Source: BOG-932 sp965276835
GTDB lineage: Bacteria > Pseudomonadota > Alphaproteobacteria > BOG-932 > Roseiterribacteraceae
Assembly (NCBI GenBank): GCA_965276835.1
Contig: OZ255631.1
Location: forward strand, 806,001 to 870,000
DNA: 64,000 nt
Direction of reading: 5' to 3'
Within the stretch, counting starts at the first letter, position 1; each line of letters begins with the position of its first letter. This document shows positions 27,127 to 35,707 of this stretch, one piece after another. The notes under the pieces are model-generated. The model was not told the origin of the DNA. It ran no database searches and saw only the letters and a list, made by a program, of their open reading frames with translations. The position numbers were made by a program, and so were the translations under genes.

Positions 27127-27825
27127 ATGACCGACGAACCGACGCTTATCCTGCTGCCCGGACAACTCTGCGACGCCGCCCTGTGGGACTCGCAGGTGCG
27201 TGCGCTCTCCGATGTCGCGAGGATCATCGTGGCGGACCTCACTCTGGACGATTCGGTGGGAAGGATGGCCGAGCGCATCCTGGCCGATGCGCCAGCCAGG
27301 TTCGCGGTCTGCGGGTTGTCGCTCGGCGGCTATGTCGCTTTTGAGATCGTGCGCAGGGTGCCCGATCGTGTCATCCGTCTGGGCCTGATGAATAGCTCGG
27401 CGCGCGCCGACGAGGCGCACCAGGCCGAACTGCGCCAGCGCCGCGTCACGGCAGCCCGCATCGGCACATTCAAGGGCGTGACACCGCATTTTCTGCCGTC
27501 GATCGTCAGCCCGGCCAATGCCGCGAACCCGGTGATCGCCGATGTCGTGCTGGCCATGACCGAACGGGTCGGCCGGGTTGCCTTCGAACGGCAACAGATG
27601 GCGGCGATCACGCGGCCGGATTGCCGCGACCTGTTATCGGATATCGTTTGTCCGACCTTGGTAATCGGCGGCCGGGAAGACAGGGTGACACCGCCTGCGC
27701 TTCAGGAGGAAATTGCAACCGGCATTCCCCGGGCGCGGTTGATGCTGTTGGAGAATTGCGGTCATCTCGCCCCGTTGGAGCAGCCCGAGACCGTCAGCCA
27801 AGCGATGCGGGACTGGCTGAGCTGA
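27127..27825 (+). CDS. Alpha/beta hydrolase
   Basis: The 232-residue protein opens with LILLPGQLCDAALW, then has the nucleophile elbow GLSLGG (serine near residue 64), a late acid in GREDRVTPP and H in CGHLAPLEQPE: a complete triad. The short lid and absent signal peptide suggest a cytosolic esterase or hydrolase; the substrate is unknown. Its last 32 bases overlap the convergent HAD gene. Confidence 0.8.
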   Translation: MTDEPTLILLPGQLCDAALWDSQVRALSDVARIIVADLTLDDSVGRMAERILADAPARFAVCGLSLGGYVAFEIVRRVPDRVIRLGLMNSSARADEAHQAELRQRRVTAARIGTFKGVTPHFLPSIVSPANAANPVIADVVLAMTERVGRVAFERQQMAAITRPDCRDLLSDIVCPTLVIGGREDRVTPPALQEEIATGIPRARLMLLENCGHLAPLEQPETVSQAMRDWLS

Positions 27826-28480
27826 GCAAGATCTGGCGGACGTGATGCAGGTCGGGCGCAATGGTAACGCAGCGTTCGTGCATCTCGTCGGTCGGGCCCA
27901 GAAGGTCGGGCACCATCACAGTCATCATTCCGGCGGCATGCGCGGCACGGACGCCGTTGTGTGAATCCTCAAGCGCCAGGCAATTCGCCGGATCGACGCC
28001 CATGCGCGCCGCGGCAGTTAGGAACGGGTCGGGAGCCGGCTTGCCCTTGGCATAGTCGCCGGCGGCAACGATGGTGTGGAACCGGTCATATATCTTGTTG
28101 CCGCCCAGCTGATGTTTGACCGATGGATGGCCCGAGGACGTTGCAACCGCGCGTGGAAGTTCGTTGAGGTCCAGATAGTCCAGCAGTTCGAGGACGCCCG
28201 GCTTCAGGGCGACACCGTCCGCATATTTCTCATGAGCATAGGCCCATACGGCGGCGCTATAAGTGTCCATCGGAAAGTCCGCGCCGAAATGGTCGATGGC
28301 GACGGCCTGCCATGCCGGCGCCGACAGCCCGACCATGCGCAGGAAGACGGAGACAGGCAGTTCGCGGTCATGATCGCGCCGGGCAACGTGGATCATGGCG
28401 TCGCGATAGACCGCTTCGCTGTTGATCAGAAGCCCGTCCATGTCGAAGACGACGGCCTGAACCGCCCTGGGTAAAACCAT
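27794..28480 (-). CDS. HAD superfamily hydrolase (beta-phosphoglucomutase-like)
   Basis: The 228-residue protein has motif I DMDGLLINSE (D nucleophile and D acid), a helical cap typical of subfamily IA, ATSSG (motif II), GKPAPDPFL (motif III Lys) and LEDSHNGVRAA (motif IV). It is probably a phosphatase of a sugar or nucleotide phosphate. The ATG at 28480 overlaps the parE stop (TGATG), so it is translated by coupling. A TTG three bases upstream would also be in frame. Confidence 0.85.
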   Translation of the reverse strand: MVLPRAVQAVVFDMDGLLINSEAVYRDAMIHVARRDHDRELPVSVFLRMVGLSAPAWQAVAIDHFGADFPMDTYSAAVWAYAHEKYADGVALKPGVLELLDYLDLNELPRAVATSSGHPSVKHQLGGNKIYDRFHTIVAAGDYAKGKPAPDPFLTAAARMGVDPANCLALEDSHNGVRAAHAAGMMTVMVPDLLGPTDEMHERCVTIAPDLHHVRQILLSSASPASLG

Positions 28481-30474
28481 CAAACGTCGATATCCATGTC
28501 ACGGATGAACCGCGCATTCTCCTGGATGAAGCGGAAACGCGGCTCGGCATTGCGGCCCATCAGCCTGTCGACCAAGTCGGCGGCATCAGCCAGTCCGTCC
28601 TCGTCGTGGGCCAGTTCCACACGGATCAACGTACGCTTCTTCGGATCCATCGTGGTATCGCGCAACTGCGCGGCAGGCATCTCGCCAAGCCCCTTGAACC
28701 GGCTGATCTCGATCTTGCCGCGCTTCGTTTCCCAGTCTTTGACGATGCGCTCCTTGTCGGCGTCATCGCGTGCATAGACCGCGTTGTTGCCCTGGACGAT
28801 GCGGTACAGCGGCGGCATCGCCAGGAACAGCCTGCCGTCGCGCAGCATCGGCAGCATCTCGCGATAGAAGAAGGTGATCAGCAGCGAGGCGATATGCGCG
28901 CCGTCGACATCGGCGTCGGTCATGATGATGATCCGCTCATACCGCATCTTGTCGGACGAAAAGTCCTTACCCGCGCCTCCGCCCAACGCCAGGATCAGGT
29001 CCTGAATTTCCTGGTTGGCGCGCATCTTCTCCAGGCTGGCGCTGGCCACGTTCAGAATCTTGCCACGCAACGGCAGGATCGCCTGCGTATCGCGATTGCG
29101 CGCCTGCTTGGCCGAACCACCGGCCGAATCGCCCTCGACGATGAACAGCTCCGTGCCTTCCGGGGTCGACTTGGTGCAGTCCGCCAGCTTGCCGGGCAGC
29201 CGCAGCTTCCGGGTCGCGCTTTTGCGCAGCAGGTCCTTGCTGTCCTTCTTGCGCAGCCGTTCTTCCGCCTTGTCGACCAACCGGTCGAGCAAAGCCTTGC
29301 TGGCCGCCGGGTTGCCGGTCAGCCAGTGGTCGAAATGGTCCTTCATCGCCTGTTCGACCAGGCGCGTCGCCTCGGCGGAAGCCAGGCGCTCCTTGGTCTG
29401 GCCTTGGAATTGGGGCTCGCGGATGAAGATCGACAGCAGTGCCGCAACACCGGCCATCACGTCGTCGGCGGTCAATTGGCCTGCGCGCTTGTTGGCGACC
29501 AGCTCGCCGTAAGCCTTCAATCCACGTGTGAGCGCCGAGCGCAGCCCCTGTTCGTGGGTTCCGCCCTGCAGCGTCGGAATCGCATTGCAATAGGAATGGA
29601 CCAGGCCTTCCTCGTCTTCCGGCCAAGCCACCGCCCATTCGACGCGGCCCTGAGAATTCGGCAGTTCGACGAGCCCGGTAAATGGAACCGGCGTCAGGCA
29701 GGCGCGCCCGTCCAGCTCGCTGTCCAGGAAATCGATCAGGCCGTTGGGGAATTTGAAGACTTCCTGGGCGGGGACCCGGCTGTCGGGCGGCAACAATTCC
29801 GGATCGCAGATCCAGCGGATTTCGACGCCGCGCTGCAGATAGGCTTTCGACCGGGCCATGCGGTGGAGCCGCGCGGGAATCATGTGCGCTTCGGTGCCGA
29901 AAATCTCAGGATCGGGATGGAAGCTGATCGCGGTGCCGCGCCGGTTCTGGGTGGATCCCAGTTTCTGCAAGCCCTCGAGCGGGACGCCCCGCGCATAGCG
30001 CTGGCTATAAAGCTGCCGGTCGCGCGCGACTTCGACGGTCATTCTATCGGACAGCGCGTTCACCACCGAGAGGCCGACGCCGTGCAGGCCGCCTGAGGTG
30101 TCGTAGGCCTTGCCGGAGAATTTGCCCCCCGAGTGAAGGGTGGTCATGATGACCTCCAGCGCCGACTTGCCGGGATACTTGGCGTGGTCGTCCACCGGGA
30201 TGCCGCGCCCATTGTCGCGCACCGAGACAGTGCCGTCGGCATCCAACTGCAATTCGATCCAACTGGCATGGCCGGCGACCGCCTCGTCCATGCCGTTGTC
30301 GAGCAGTTCGGCGACCAAGTGATGGAGCGCGCGCTCGTCCGTGCCGCCGATATACATGCCGGGGCGGCGGCGGACCGGTTCAAGCCCTTCCAGCACCTCG
30401 ATATCGCGCGCGGAATAGGAGTTACCGGGCACCGATTTGCCGGGGCGGTCGTTCGATTCAAAGAGGTCGGTCAT
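28480..30474 (-). CDS. parE: DNA topoisomerase IV subunit B
   Basis: The 664-residue protein has the GHKL ATPase (ELLDNGMDEAVAGHA, DNGRGIPVDDH, GGLHGVGLSVVNALS), a transducer, and the Toprim/C-terminal part (EGDSAGGSAKQARNRDTQAILPLRGKILNV, TDADVDGAHI, RFKGLGEMPA). ParE rather than GyrB is favoured by the short length and by RRPGMYIGG in an alphaproteobacterial ParE context; gyrB usually exceeds 780 residues. ATP hydrolysis drives decatenation with ParC (not in the window). The ATG at 30474 was chosen: the 12 residues upstream do not resemble the family. Confidence 0.92.
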   Translation of the reverse strand: MTDLFESNDRPGKSVPGNSYSARDIEVLEGLEPVRRRPGMYIGGTDERALHHLVAELLDNGMDEAVAGHASWIELQLDADGTVSVRDNGRGIPVDDHAKYPGKSALEVIMTTLHSGGKFSGKAYDTSGGLHGVGLSVVNALSDRMTVEVARDRQLYSQRYARGVPLEGLQKLGSTQNRRGTAISFHPDPEIFGTEAHMIPARLHRMARSKAYLQRGVEIRWICDPELLPPDSRVPAQEVFKFPNGLIDFLDSELDGRACLTPVPFTGLVELPNSQGRVEWAVAWPEDEEGLVHSYCNAIPTLQGGTHEQGLRSALTRGLKAYGELVANKRAGQLTADDVMAGVAALLSIFIREPQFQGQTKERLASAEATRLVEQAMKDHFDHWLTGNPAASKALLDRLVDKAEERLRKKDSKDLLRKSATRKLRLPGKLADCTKSTPEGTELFIVEGDSAGGSAKQARNRDTQAILPLRGKILNVASASLEKMRANQEIQDLILALGGGAGKDFSSDKMRYERIIIMTDADVDGAHIASLLITFFYREMLPMLRDGRLFLAMPPLYRIVQGNNAVYARDDADKERIVKDWETKRGKIEISRFKGLGEMPAAQLRDTTMDPKKRTLIRVELAHDEDGLADAADLVDRLMGRNAEPRFRFIQENARFIRDMDIDV

Positions 30475-30552
30475 GCCGCGAATTATCGCCGGGTGAGGGG
30501 CCTGACGCAAGCAGTACCGCTTTATGTCGGAATTTTTACAACAGCTAGTAGG

Positions 30553-30571
30553 TTAGGGCCACACGCCCTAA
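30553..30571 (-). terminator. Small hairpin overlapping the histidine kinase stop
   Basis: Arms TTAGGGC and GCCCTAA enclose a five-base loop that includes the histidine kinase stop codon. There is no clean U-tract, so it is at best a weak terminator. Confidence 0.35.
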
Positions 30572-31920
30572 AGCGAAAGTTGTGTCGGGAAGATAACGCG
30601 GACCGACGTGCCTTTTCCCTTGGCGCTGGAGACGTCGAGCGAGCCGTCGTGCAGTTCGACGAGGGATTTGGCGAAAGGCAGTCCTAAACCCGTGCCGGAC
30701 GCGAGGCCACGGCCGGTCTGGCGCACCTGCATGAAAGGTTGCAGCGCGAGTTCGATTTCGGCCACGTCCATGCCGATTCCGGTGTCGGTCACCCGGATTT
30801 CCACGGCGCCGCCGTTCAGGTGGCTGCCCGTCAGGGCGACGCTGCCGCCCGCGTCGGTGAATTTGATGGCGTTGGACAGTAAATTATAGAGAACCTGCTT
30901 GATGCGAGTCGGATCGACATGGGCGATCAGCGTTGGCGGCAGCTCCGCCGTCAGTTCCAGATTGGCCTGAAGCGCCTGCAGACGCATGACCGAATAGCAT
31001 TCGCGCAGCAGGTCGGCGACGTCGACCTGCTCACGATGCAATTCCAGGTGCGACGCGCGCGTCTTGGCCAGGTCCAGGATCGTATTGATGATCGACAGCA
31101 GATGCTGCCCGCTGGCATGTACGTCATGGGCGTATTCCACGTAACGCCGGTTGCCGAGCGGACCCAGAACCTCTTTTTCCAGCATTTCGGCGAAACCGAT
31201 GATGGCGTTCAGCGGGGTACGCAGTTCATGGCTCATATTCGCCATGAAGACCGACTTGGCTTCGTTCGCGGCTTCCGCCGCGTCCTTGGCTTCGATGATC
31301 TGGTCGGTCAGGTCCTCGTTGCGGATGCGCAGGGTGAAGACGTTCGCAACCCACCCGTGAAGCATCCTGGCGCTGAGCAGCAGCAGAACCAGATAGACCA
31401 GGGCCATCAGGGATAGGGTAATCGAACGCGGCGTGCCGTGGAGGAACAGTGTCGCCGAAAAAACCGCCAGGACCGGGGTGACGAAAATCGCCACCGCCGG
31501 AAGATAGGCGCCATAGGTCGCCGATGATCCGGCGGCCAGTCCGGCGACTGCCATGGCGATGAACAGTTGGTCCTCGATATTCGCCGGCACATAAAACTGT
31601 GTGCACATCAGCGCGTTCAGCAGTCCCGTAACGCCCAGCATGGCCACCGATATGTGCGCCCAGCTGCGGATTTCGCCATCGTCGCGCGGCCTGCTGGCAT
31701 AAATACGCCACACACCATAGCGCAGGACGCACCAAACCAGCCCAGCCAGCGACCACACGATCAGCCGTGTGTGGTCCAGTGCATCCCACAGCACGACAAG
31801 GCCGATTGCATAAAACAGGGCGGAAGCCAGCATGACAGTGGGCGATTTCAGCCAGAGCCTGATCGACTCCGCCTTAATCCGTTCCGCGTTCTGCGCGACC
31901 GAGAGGTCCTGACTTGTCAT
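30568..31920 (-). CDS. Membrane sensor histidine kinase
   Basis: The 450-residue protein has about six hydrophobic segments (residues 30-185) with no extracellular domain, a short coiled-coil linker (AKDAAEAANEAKS), HisKA with H231 in MSHELRTPLNAIIGF, and HATPase (NLLSNAIKFTDAGG, DTGIGM, GTGLGLPFAKSL). It should phosphorylate a response regulator, but none is encoded nearby, so it is an orphan kinase. The input sensed by the membrane part is unknown. GGAG sits about seven bases before the ATG at 31920, which decides the start. Confidence 0.88.
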   Translation of the reverse strand: MTSQDLSVAQNAERIKAESIRLWLKSPTVMLASALFYAIGLVVLWDALDHTRLIVWSLAGLVWCVLRYGVWRIYASRPRDDGEIRSWAHISVAMLGVTGLLNALMCTQFYVPANIEDQLFIAMAVAGLAAGSSATYGAYLPAVAIFVTPVLAVFSATLFLHGTPRSITLSLMALVYLVLLLLSARMLHGWVANVFTLRIRNEDLTDQIIEAKDAAEAANEAKSVFMANMSHELRTPLNAIIGFAEMLEKEVLGPLGNRRYVEYAHDVHASGQHLLSIINTILDLAKTRASHLELHREQVDVADLLRECYSVMRLQALQANLELTAELPPTLIAHVDPTRIKQVLYNLLSNAIKFTDAGGSVALTGSHLNGGAVEIRVTDTGIGMDVAEIELALQPFMQVRQTGRGLASGTGLGLPFAKSLVELHDGSLDVSSAKGKGTSVRVIFPTQLSL

Positions 31921-32023
31921 GATCTCCGAGGGAAGATTGCGTCCGTGCGCGAACCTAACGTGTAACATATTACAAGTTTAGCAAAATCTCGCATGTCCCG
32001 GGCGCGGGGCCATGCTGACATGA

Positions 32024-32050
32024 AAAAGGGCGGCCCGAGGACCGCCCTTT
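32024..32050 (-). terminator. Rho-independent terminator of glnA
   Basis: A nine-base GC-rich stem, AAAGGGCGG/CCGCCCTTT, with a short loop. On the minus strand it is followed by a T run, as expected for glnA transcription; the hairpin is symmetric. Confidence 0.85.
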
Positions 32051-32074
32051 CATTACGTGTCTGATATGTAGCGA

Positions 32075-33484
32075 TCAGACCGAATAATACATCTTGAACT
32101 CGATGGGGTGCGGCGTGGTCTCGTACGCCATGACCTCTTCCATCCGAAGGTCGATATAGGCCTCGATCATGTCCTTGCTGAACACGTCGCCCTTCGTCAG
32201 GAACGCATGGTCTGCCTTCAGCGCGTTCAGCGCCTCGCGCAGAGACCCGCACACCGTCGGAACCTGCGCCAGTTCTTCCGGCGGAAGATCGTACAGGTTC
32301 TTGTCCATCGCCTCGCCGGGATGGATCTTGTTCTGGATGCCGTCCAGACCGGCCATCAGCATCGCGGAGAACGCCAGGTACGGGTTCGCCGCCGGGTCCG
32401 GGAAGCGGACTTCGACTCGTTTGCCCTTCGGGCTGTTCACATAGGGAATGCGGCACGATGCCGACCGGTTACGGGCCGAATAGGCCAGCAGAACCGGCGC
32501 CTCATAACCCGGAACCAGCCGCTTATAGCTGTTGGTCGTCGGGTTGGTCAGCGCGTTCAGCGCCTTCGCATGCTTGATGATGCCGCCGATATAGAACAGG
32601 CAGGTTTCGCTGAGGTCGGCATACAGGTTGCCGGCGAACAGCGGCTTGCCGTCCTTCCACAGCGACTGGTGGCAATGCATGCCCGACCCGTTGTCGCCGA
32701 ACACCGGCTTCGGCATGAAGGTCGCCGTCTTGCCATAGGCCGCGGCGACGTTGTGGACGACGTACTTATAGTACTGCATCGCGTCCGCGCATTTCACCAT
32801 GGTCGAGAACTTGATGCCCAGCTCGTGCTGCGCCGGCGCAACCTCGTGGTGGTGCTTCTCGACCTCGACGCCCATCTCCGCCAGAACCGTCACCATCTCG
32901 GAGCGCAGATCCTGCGCGCTGTCGATCGGCGCTACCGGGAAATAACCGCCCTTCACCGCGGGTCGGTGGCCCAGGTTGCCCTCATCGTAATGTCTGTGCG
33001 AGTTGGTCGGGTTCTCGATCGAATCCAGCTCATAGGACGAGCCGAACATGCCGACATGGAATTTCACGTCGTCGAACACGAAGAATTCGGCCTCGGGCCC
33101 GAAGAAAATGGTATCCGCGATCCCGACGGAAAGCGCGTACGCTTCCGCGGCTTTGGCGATGCCGCGCGGATCGCGGCTGTAGGGCTGGCCCGACGACGGC
33201 TCGTAAATGTCGCACAGGATATTCAGCGTCGGCTGCGCCGCGAACGGGTCCATCACTGCCGTCGCCGCATCCGGGATCAGCGTCATGTCGGATTCGTTGA
33301 TCGCCTTCCAGCCGGCGATCGACGAACCGTCGAACTGAAGGCCATGATCGAAAACGTCCTGGTCGATCGTGGAAACATGCTGCGACACGTGCTGAAGCTT
33401 GCCGCGAAAATCCGTAAAGCGGAGATCGACATATTTAACGTCGTGCTCCTTGATCAACTCAAATACGTTCGAGGCGTCAGCCAT
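32075..33484 (-). CDS. glnA: Glutamine synthetase type I
   Basis: The 469-residue enzyme joins ammonia to glutamate using ATP. Signatures: FDGSSIAGWKAINESDM, the metal-binding EAEFF and HHHEVAPAQHE segments, the NPTTNSYKRLVPGYEAP block and RFPDPAANPY. The adenylylation tyrosine is Y398 in NLYDLPPEE, so activity should be switched by GlnE. Length and the presence of this site mark GSI-beta. The glnB gene lies 138 bases upstream on the same strand and both should share the sigma-54 promoter. The ATG at 33484 fits the family start MADASNVFELIKEHD. Confidence 0.97.
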   Translation of the reverse strand: MADASNVFELIKEHDVKYVDLRFTDFRGKLQHVSQHVSTIDQDVFDHGLQFDGSSIAGWKAINESDMTLIPDAATAVMDPFAAQPTLNILCDIYEPSSGQPYSRDPRGIAKAAEAYALSVGIADTIFFGPEAEFFVFDDVKFHVGMFGSSYELDSIENPTNSHRHYDEGNLGHRPAVKGGYFPVAPIDSAQDLRSEMVTVLAEMGVEVEKHHHEVAPAQHELGIKFSTMVKCADAMQYYKYVVHNVAAAYGKTATFMPKPVFGDNGSGMHCHQSLWKDGKPLFAGNLYADLSETCLFYIGGIIKHAKALNALTNPTTNSYKRLVPGYEAPVLLAYSARNRSASCRIPYVNSPKGKRVEVRFPDPAANPYLAFSAMLMAGLDGIQNKIHPGEAMDKNLYDLPPEELAQVPTVCGSLREALNALKADHAFLTKGDVFSKDMIEAYIDLRMEEVMAYETTPHPIEFKMYYSV

Positions 33485-33571
33485 AGGGGCAATTCCTGTT
33501 TGGGGTTTCCAGCTTACGGCCACTGGATAAAACAGGCGGCACGTTGCCACAAGCCCGGCCTGCCCGACAAC

Positions 33572-33595
33572 AGAACAGTTGCGGGTATCTGTTCT
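33572..33595. other. Dyad in the glnB-glnA spacer
   Basis: Arms AGAACAG (33572) and CTGTTCT (33589-33595) form a seven-base hairpin in the 138-base spacer between glnB and glnA. There is no T run, so it may stabilise an mRNA end or bind a regulator. Confidence 0.35.
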
Positions 33596-33622
33596 TAAGG
33601 TCCGGCCACCGACGATACGACC

Positions 33623-33961
33623 TTAGATTGCGCCGACCCCGGTTTCGCCCGTCCGGATGCGGATCACTTCGTCGATCGCGCCGACGAATATTTTGCCGTC
33701 GCCTATCCGCCCGGTATGGGCCGCCTGCTGGATCGCCTCGATGGCGCGGTCGAGCAGCGAATCCTCGATCACGACCTCGATTTTAACCTTGGGAAGAAAG
33801 TCGACGGCATATTCCGCGCCGCGATAGAGTTCGGTGTGGCCCTTTTGCCGCCCATACCCTTTCGCCTCGGTAACCGTCAGGCCCTTGATCCCAAGCTCGT
33901 GCAGGGATTCCTTCACGTCATCCAGCTTGAACGGCTTGATGATGGCCTCGAGCTTCTTCAT
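33623..33961 (-). CDS. glnB: Nitrogen regulatory protein P-II
   Basis: The 112-residue protein starts MKKLEAIIKPFKLDDVKESL and has the uridylylation tyrosine Y51 in RGAEYAVDF, the ATP-binding TGRIGDGKIFV loop and the TGETGVGAI C-terminus. It signals 2-oxoglutarate and energy status to GlnE, GlnD targets and the NtrB/NtrC system. GGGGAAA lies 9-15 bases before the ATG. Transcription should start at the sigma-54 promoter. Confidence 0.97.
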   Translation of the reverse strand: MKKLEAIIKPFKLDDVKESLHELGIKGLTVTEAKGYGRQKGHTELYRGAEYAVDFLPKVKIEVVIEDSLLDRAIEAIQQAAHTGRIGDGKIFVGAIDEVIRIRTGETGVGAI

Positions 33962-34005
33962 TCGCGGGTTTCCCCTGTTACAAGATTACGTTTGTCGTTG
34001 GCTAC

Positions 34006-34021
34006 GCAAAGCACATGCCAA
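34006..34021 (-). promoter_or_regulatory. Sigma-54 promoter of glnB-glnA
   Basis: Read on the minus strand, the sequence is TTGGCATG-TGCT-TTGC, with GG and GC exactly ten bases apart, an excellent match to the -24/-12 consensus. It lies about 45 bases from the glnB start codon. An NtrC site may be the nearby dyad CGTGCTTGGCACG at about 34099, but this is only weakly supported. Confidence 0.8.
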
Positions 34022-34196
34022 TTCGCCGCAGACGCATGGCCGCGAGCCTAAATCGGCAAGCGCCGACCCGGTAACGTTTGAAGAATTGCGTTTGTGAACG
34101 TGCTTGGCACGCAGCACAAACGCGTCAGCCGTTGAGAGGTTCCCGGCGGCGCCGATCCCGTGCTGCCGCCGGTTGCGCCAGCGATCTGCTTAAATA

Positions 34197-35399
34197 CTAG
34201 GCAACGGCGGCGGCGCGCCGCGGCTCCATATTGGCGACGAGGAAACGGTTCATTCTGAACAGCGCCTCCTCGATCTGCTCGGTGCTGGTCGCATAGGACA
34301 GACGGATGTAGCCCTCGCCCAATGTGCCGAAACTGGTGCCCGACAGCAGGGCGACGCCTTCTTCGTTCAACAGGCGCGATTGCAGGTCCGACGAGCCGAA
34401 GCCGGTGCCGGAGATGTTCGGGAAGGCATAGAACGCGCCGGCCGGCACCGTGCAGCGAACGCCGGGCAGGGCGCGCAGGCCTTTGACGATGACGTTGCGC
34501 CGCTCGCTCCAGGCGGCGACCATTGCGTCGACCGTGTCCATCGGGCCCTCCAACGCGGCGATGCCGGCATATTGGGTGGCGTTGTTGACGCAGGAATGAC
34601 TGTTGATCGCCAGCTTTACCGCATGCTTGACCAGCGACTTGGGCCATACCGCATAGCCCAGACGCCAGCCGGTCATCGAAAAGCTCTTCGACCAGCCGTC
34701 CAGCAGGATCAGGCGGTCGCGCAGAGTCTCATAGGACAGCAGGCTGAAATGCGCATGCCCGTCATAGATGATCCGGCTGTAGATTTCATCGCTGATCACA
34801 GCGATCTCGGGGTGCTTTTCGAGGCCCTTCACCAGCTTGTCCATCTCATCGCGGTCGAGTACGCCGCTGGTCGGATTGGCCGGGCTGTTGACGATGATCG
34901 CGCGGGTCTTCGGCGTGATCCGCGACAGCACATCCTCCGCCCGGAAGGAAAAGCCGGTTGCCTCGATCAACGGATACGAAACCGGGGTCGCACCGGAATA
35001 GGCGATGATCGATTCGTAACCCGGATAGGCGGGGTTCGGGTAAATGATCTCGCTGCCGATCTCGCCCAGGATCTGGATGGCGAAGAACAGGGCGACCTTG
35101 CTGCCGGGCGTGACCGTAATGTCGGCGGGGTTGAGGTCGACATCGAACCGGCGATGAAGGTCGGCGGCAATCGCCTCGCGCAGCGGCAGGATGCCGGGGG
35201 CTGCGCTATAGCCGTGATGCCCCTCGGCGATGGCGCGCTGTCCAGCGTCGATCACGTGAGCGGGCGGCGGAAAGTCGGGCTGGCCGATGCACAGATTCAC
35301 GACCGACTTGCCGGTGGCAGCCAGAATCTGCGCCTTTTCGAGAATTTCGAAGGCGGATTCCGTTCCGAGCCGCTCCATGCGGCTTGCGACTTTCAGCAT
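34197..35399 (-). CDS. PLP-dependent class I/II aminotransferase
   Basis: The 400-residue enzyme has LCIGQPDF, the PLP-binding VNSPANPTSGVL and the Schiff-base lysine in DGWSKSFSMTGWRLGY, and ends with YIRLSYA. It exchanges an amino group between an amino acid and a keto acid; the family includes aspartate, aromatic and branched-chain enzymes, which I cannot distinguish. The ATG at 35399 was preferred to a GTG at 35441, because members begin MLKVASRMERLGTESAFEI-like and the extra 14 residues look unrelated. Confidence 0.88.
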   Translation of the reverse strand: MLKVASRMERLGTESAFEILEKAQILAATGKSVVNLCIGQPDFPPPAHVIDAGQRAIAEGHHGYSAAPGILPLREAIAADLHRRFDVDLNPADITVTPGSKVALFFAIQILGEIGSEIIYPNPAYPGYESIIAYSGATPVSYPLIEATGFSFRAEDVLSRITPKTRAIIVNSPANPTSGVLDRDEMDKLVKGLEKHPEIAVISDEIYSRIIYDGHAHFSLLSYETLRDRLILLDGWSKSFSMTGWRLGYAVWPKSLVKHAVKLAINSHSCVNNATQYAGIAALEGPMDTVDAMVAAWSERRNVIVKGLRALPGVRCTVPAGAFYAFPNISGTGFGSSDLQSRLLNEEGVALLSGTSFGTLGEGYIRLSYATSTEQIEEALFRMNRFLVANMEPRRAAAVA

Positions 35400-35581
35400 A
35401 ACGTCGGCGCATTCCGTGCCGACGGGGTTCACCGGCGACACCTAAAAGTTGTAAGAACCGGATCGCGTAGCGCGATAATGTGCCCCACGCAAGCAAGCCG
35501 CCGGGAACAACGATGAATCACGGCTATGCATTCCAAGCATATCGGCCCAAGGTTTCGGCGTCCGAAATTCGGCGCGGGCGC

Positions 35582-35609
35582 TTGACGTGAGGCCGTGTCG
35601 CGGGATACC
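35582..35609 (+). promoter_or_regulatory. Sigma-70-type promoter of tRNA-His
   Basis: A TTGACG -35 element at 35582-35587 and GATACC -10 at 35604-35609 are separated by 16 bases. The tRNA starts at 35621, about 12 bases downstream. Confidence 0.6.
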
Positions 35610-35620
35610 ACCCGCTCCAT

Positions 35621-35697
35621 GGCGGCTGTAGCTCAGTTGGTAGAGCCCTCGGTTGTGGTCCGAGTTGTCGTGGGTTCGAGTCCCATCAGTCGCCCCA
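35621..35697 (+). tRNA. tRNA-His (GTG anticodon)
   Basis: The 77-base gene folds as a full cloverleaf: acceptor arms GCGGCTG/CAGTCGC, D arm GCTC-AGTTGGTA-GAGC, anticodon stem CTCGG/CCGAG with loop TTGTGGT (anticodon GTG), and T arm GTGGG-TTCGAGT-CCCAT. The extra G at -1 opposite C73, required by histidyl-tRNA synthetase, and the 3' CCA are both encoded. Confidence 0.97.
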
Positions 35698-35707
35698 TTT
35701 TCCTTTC

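Noticed and set aside
35621..35697. Integration site at tRNA-His
   Set aside because: No integrase, no duplicated tRNA 3' end and no change in gene type across the site.
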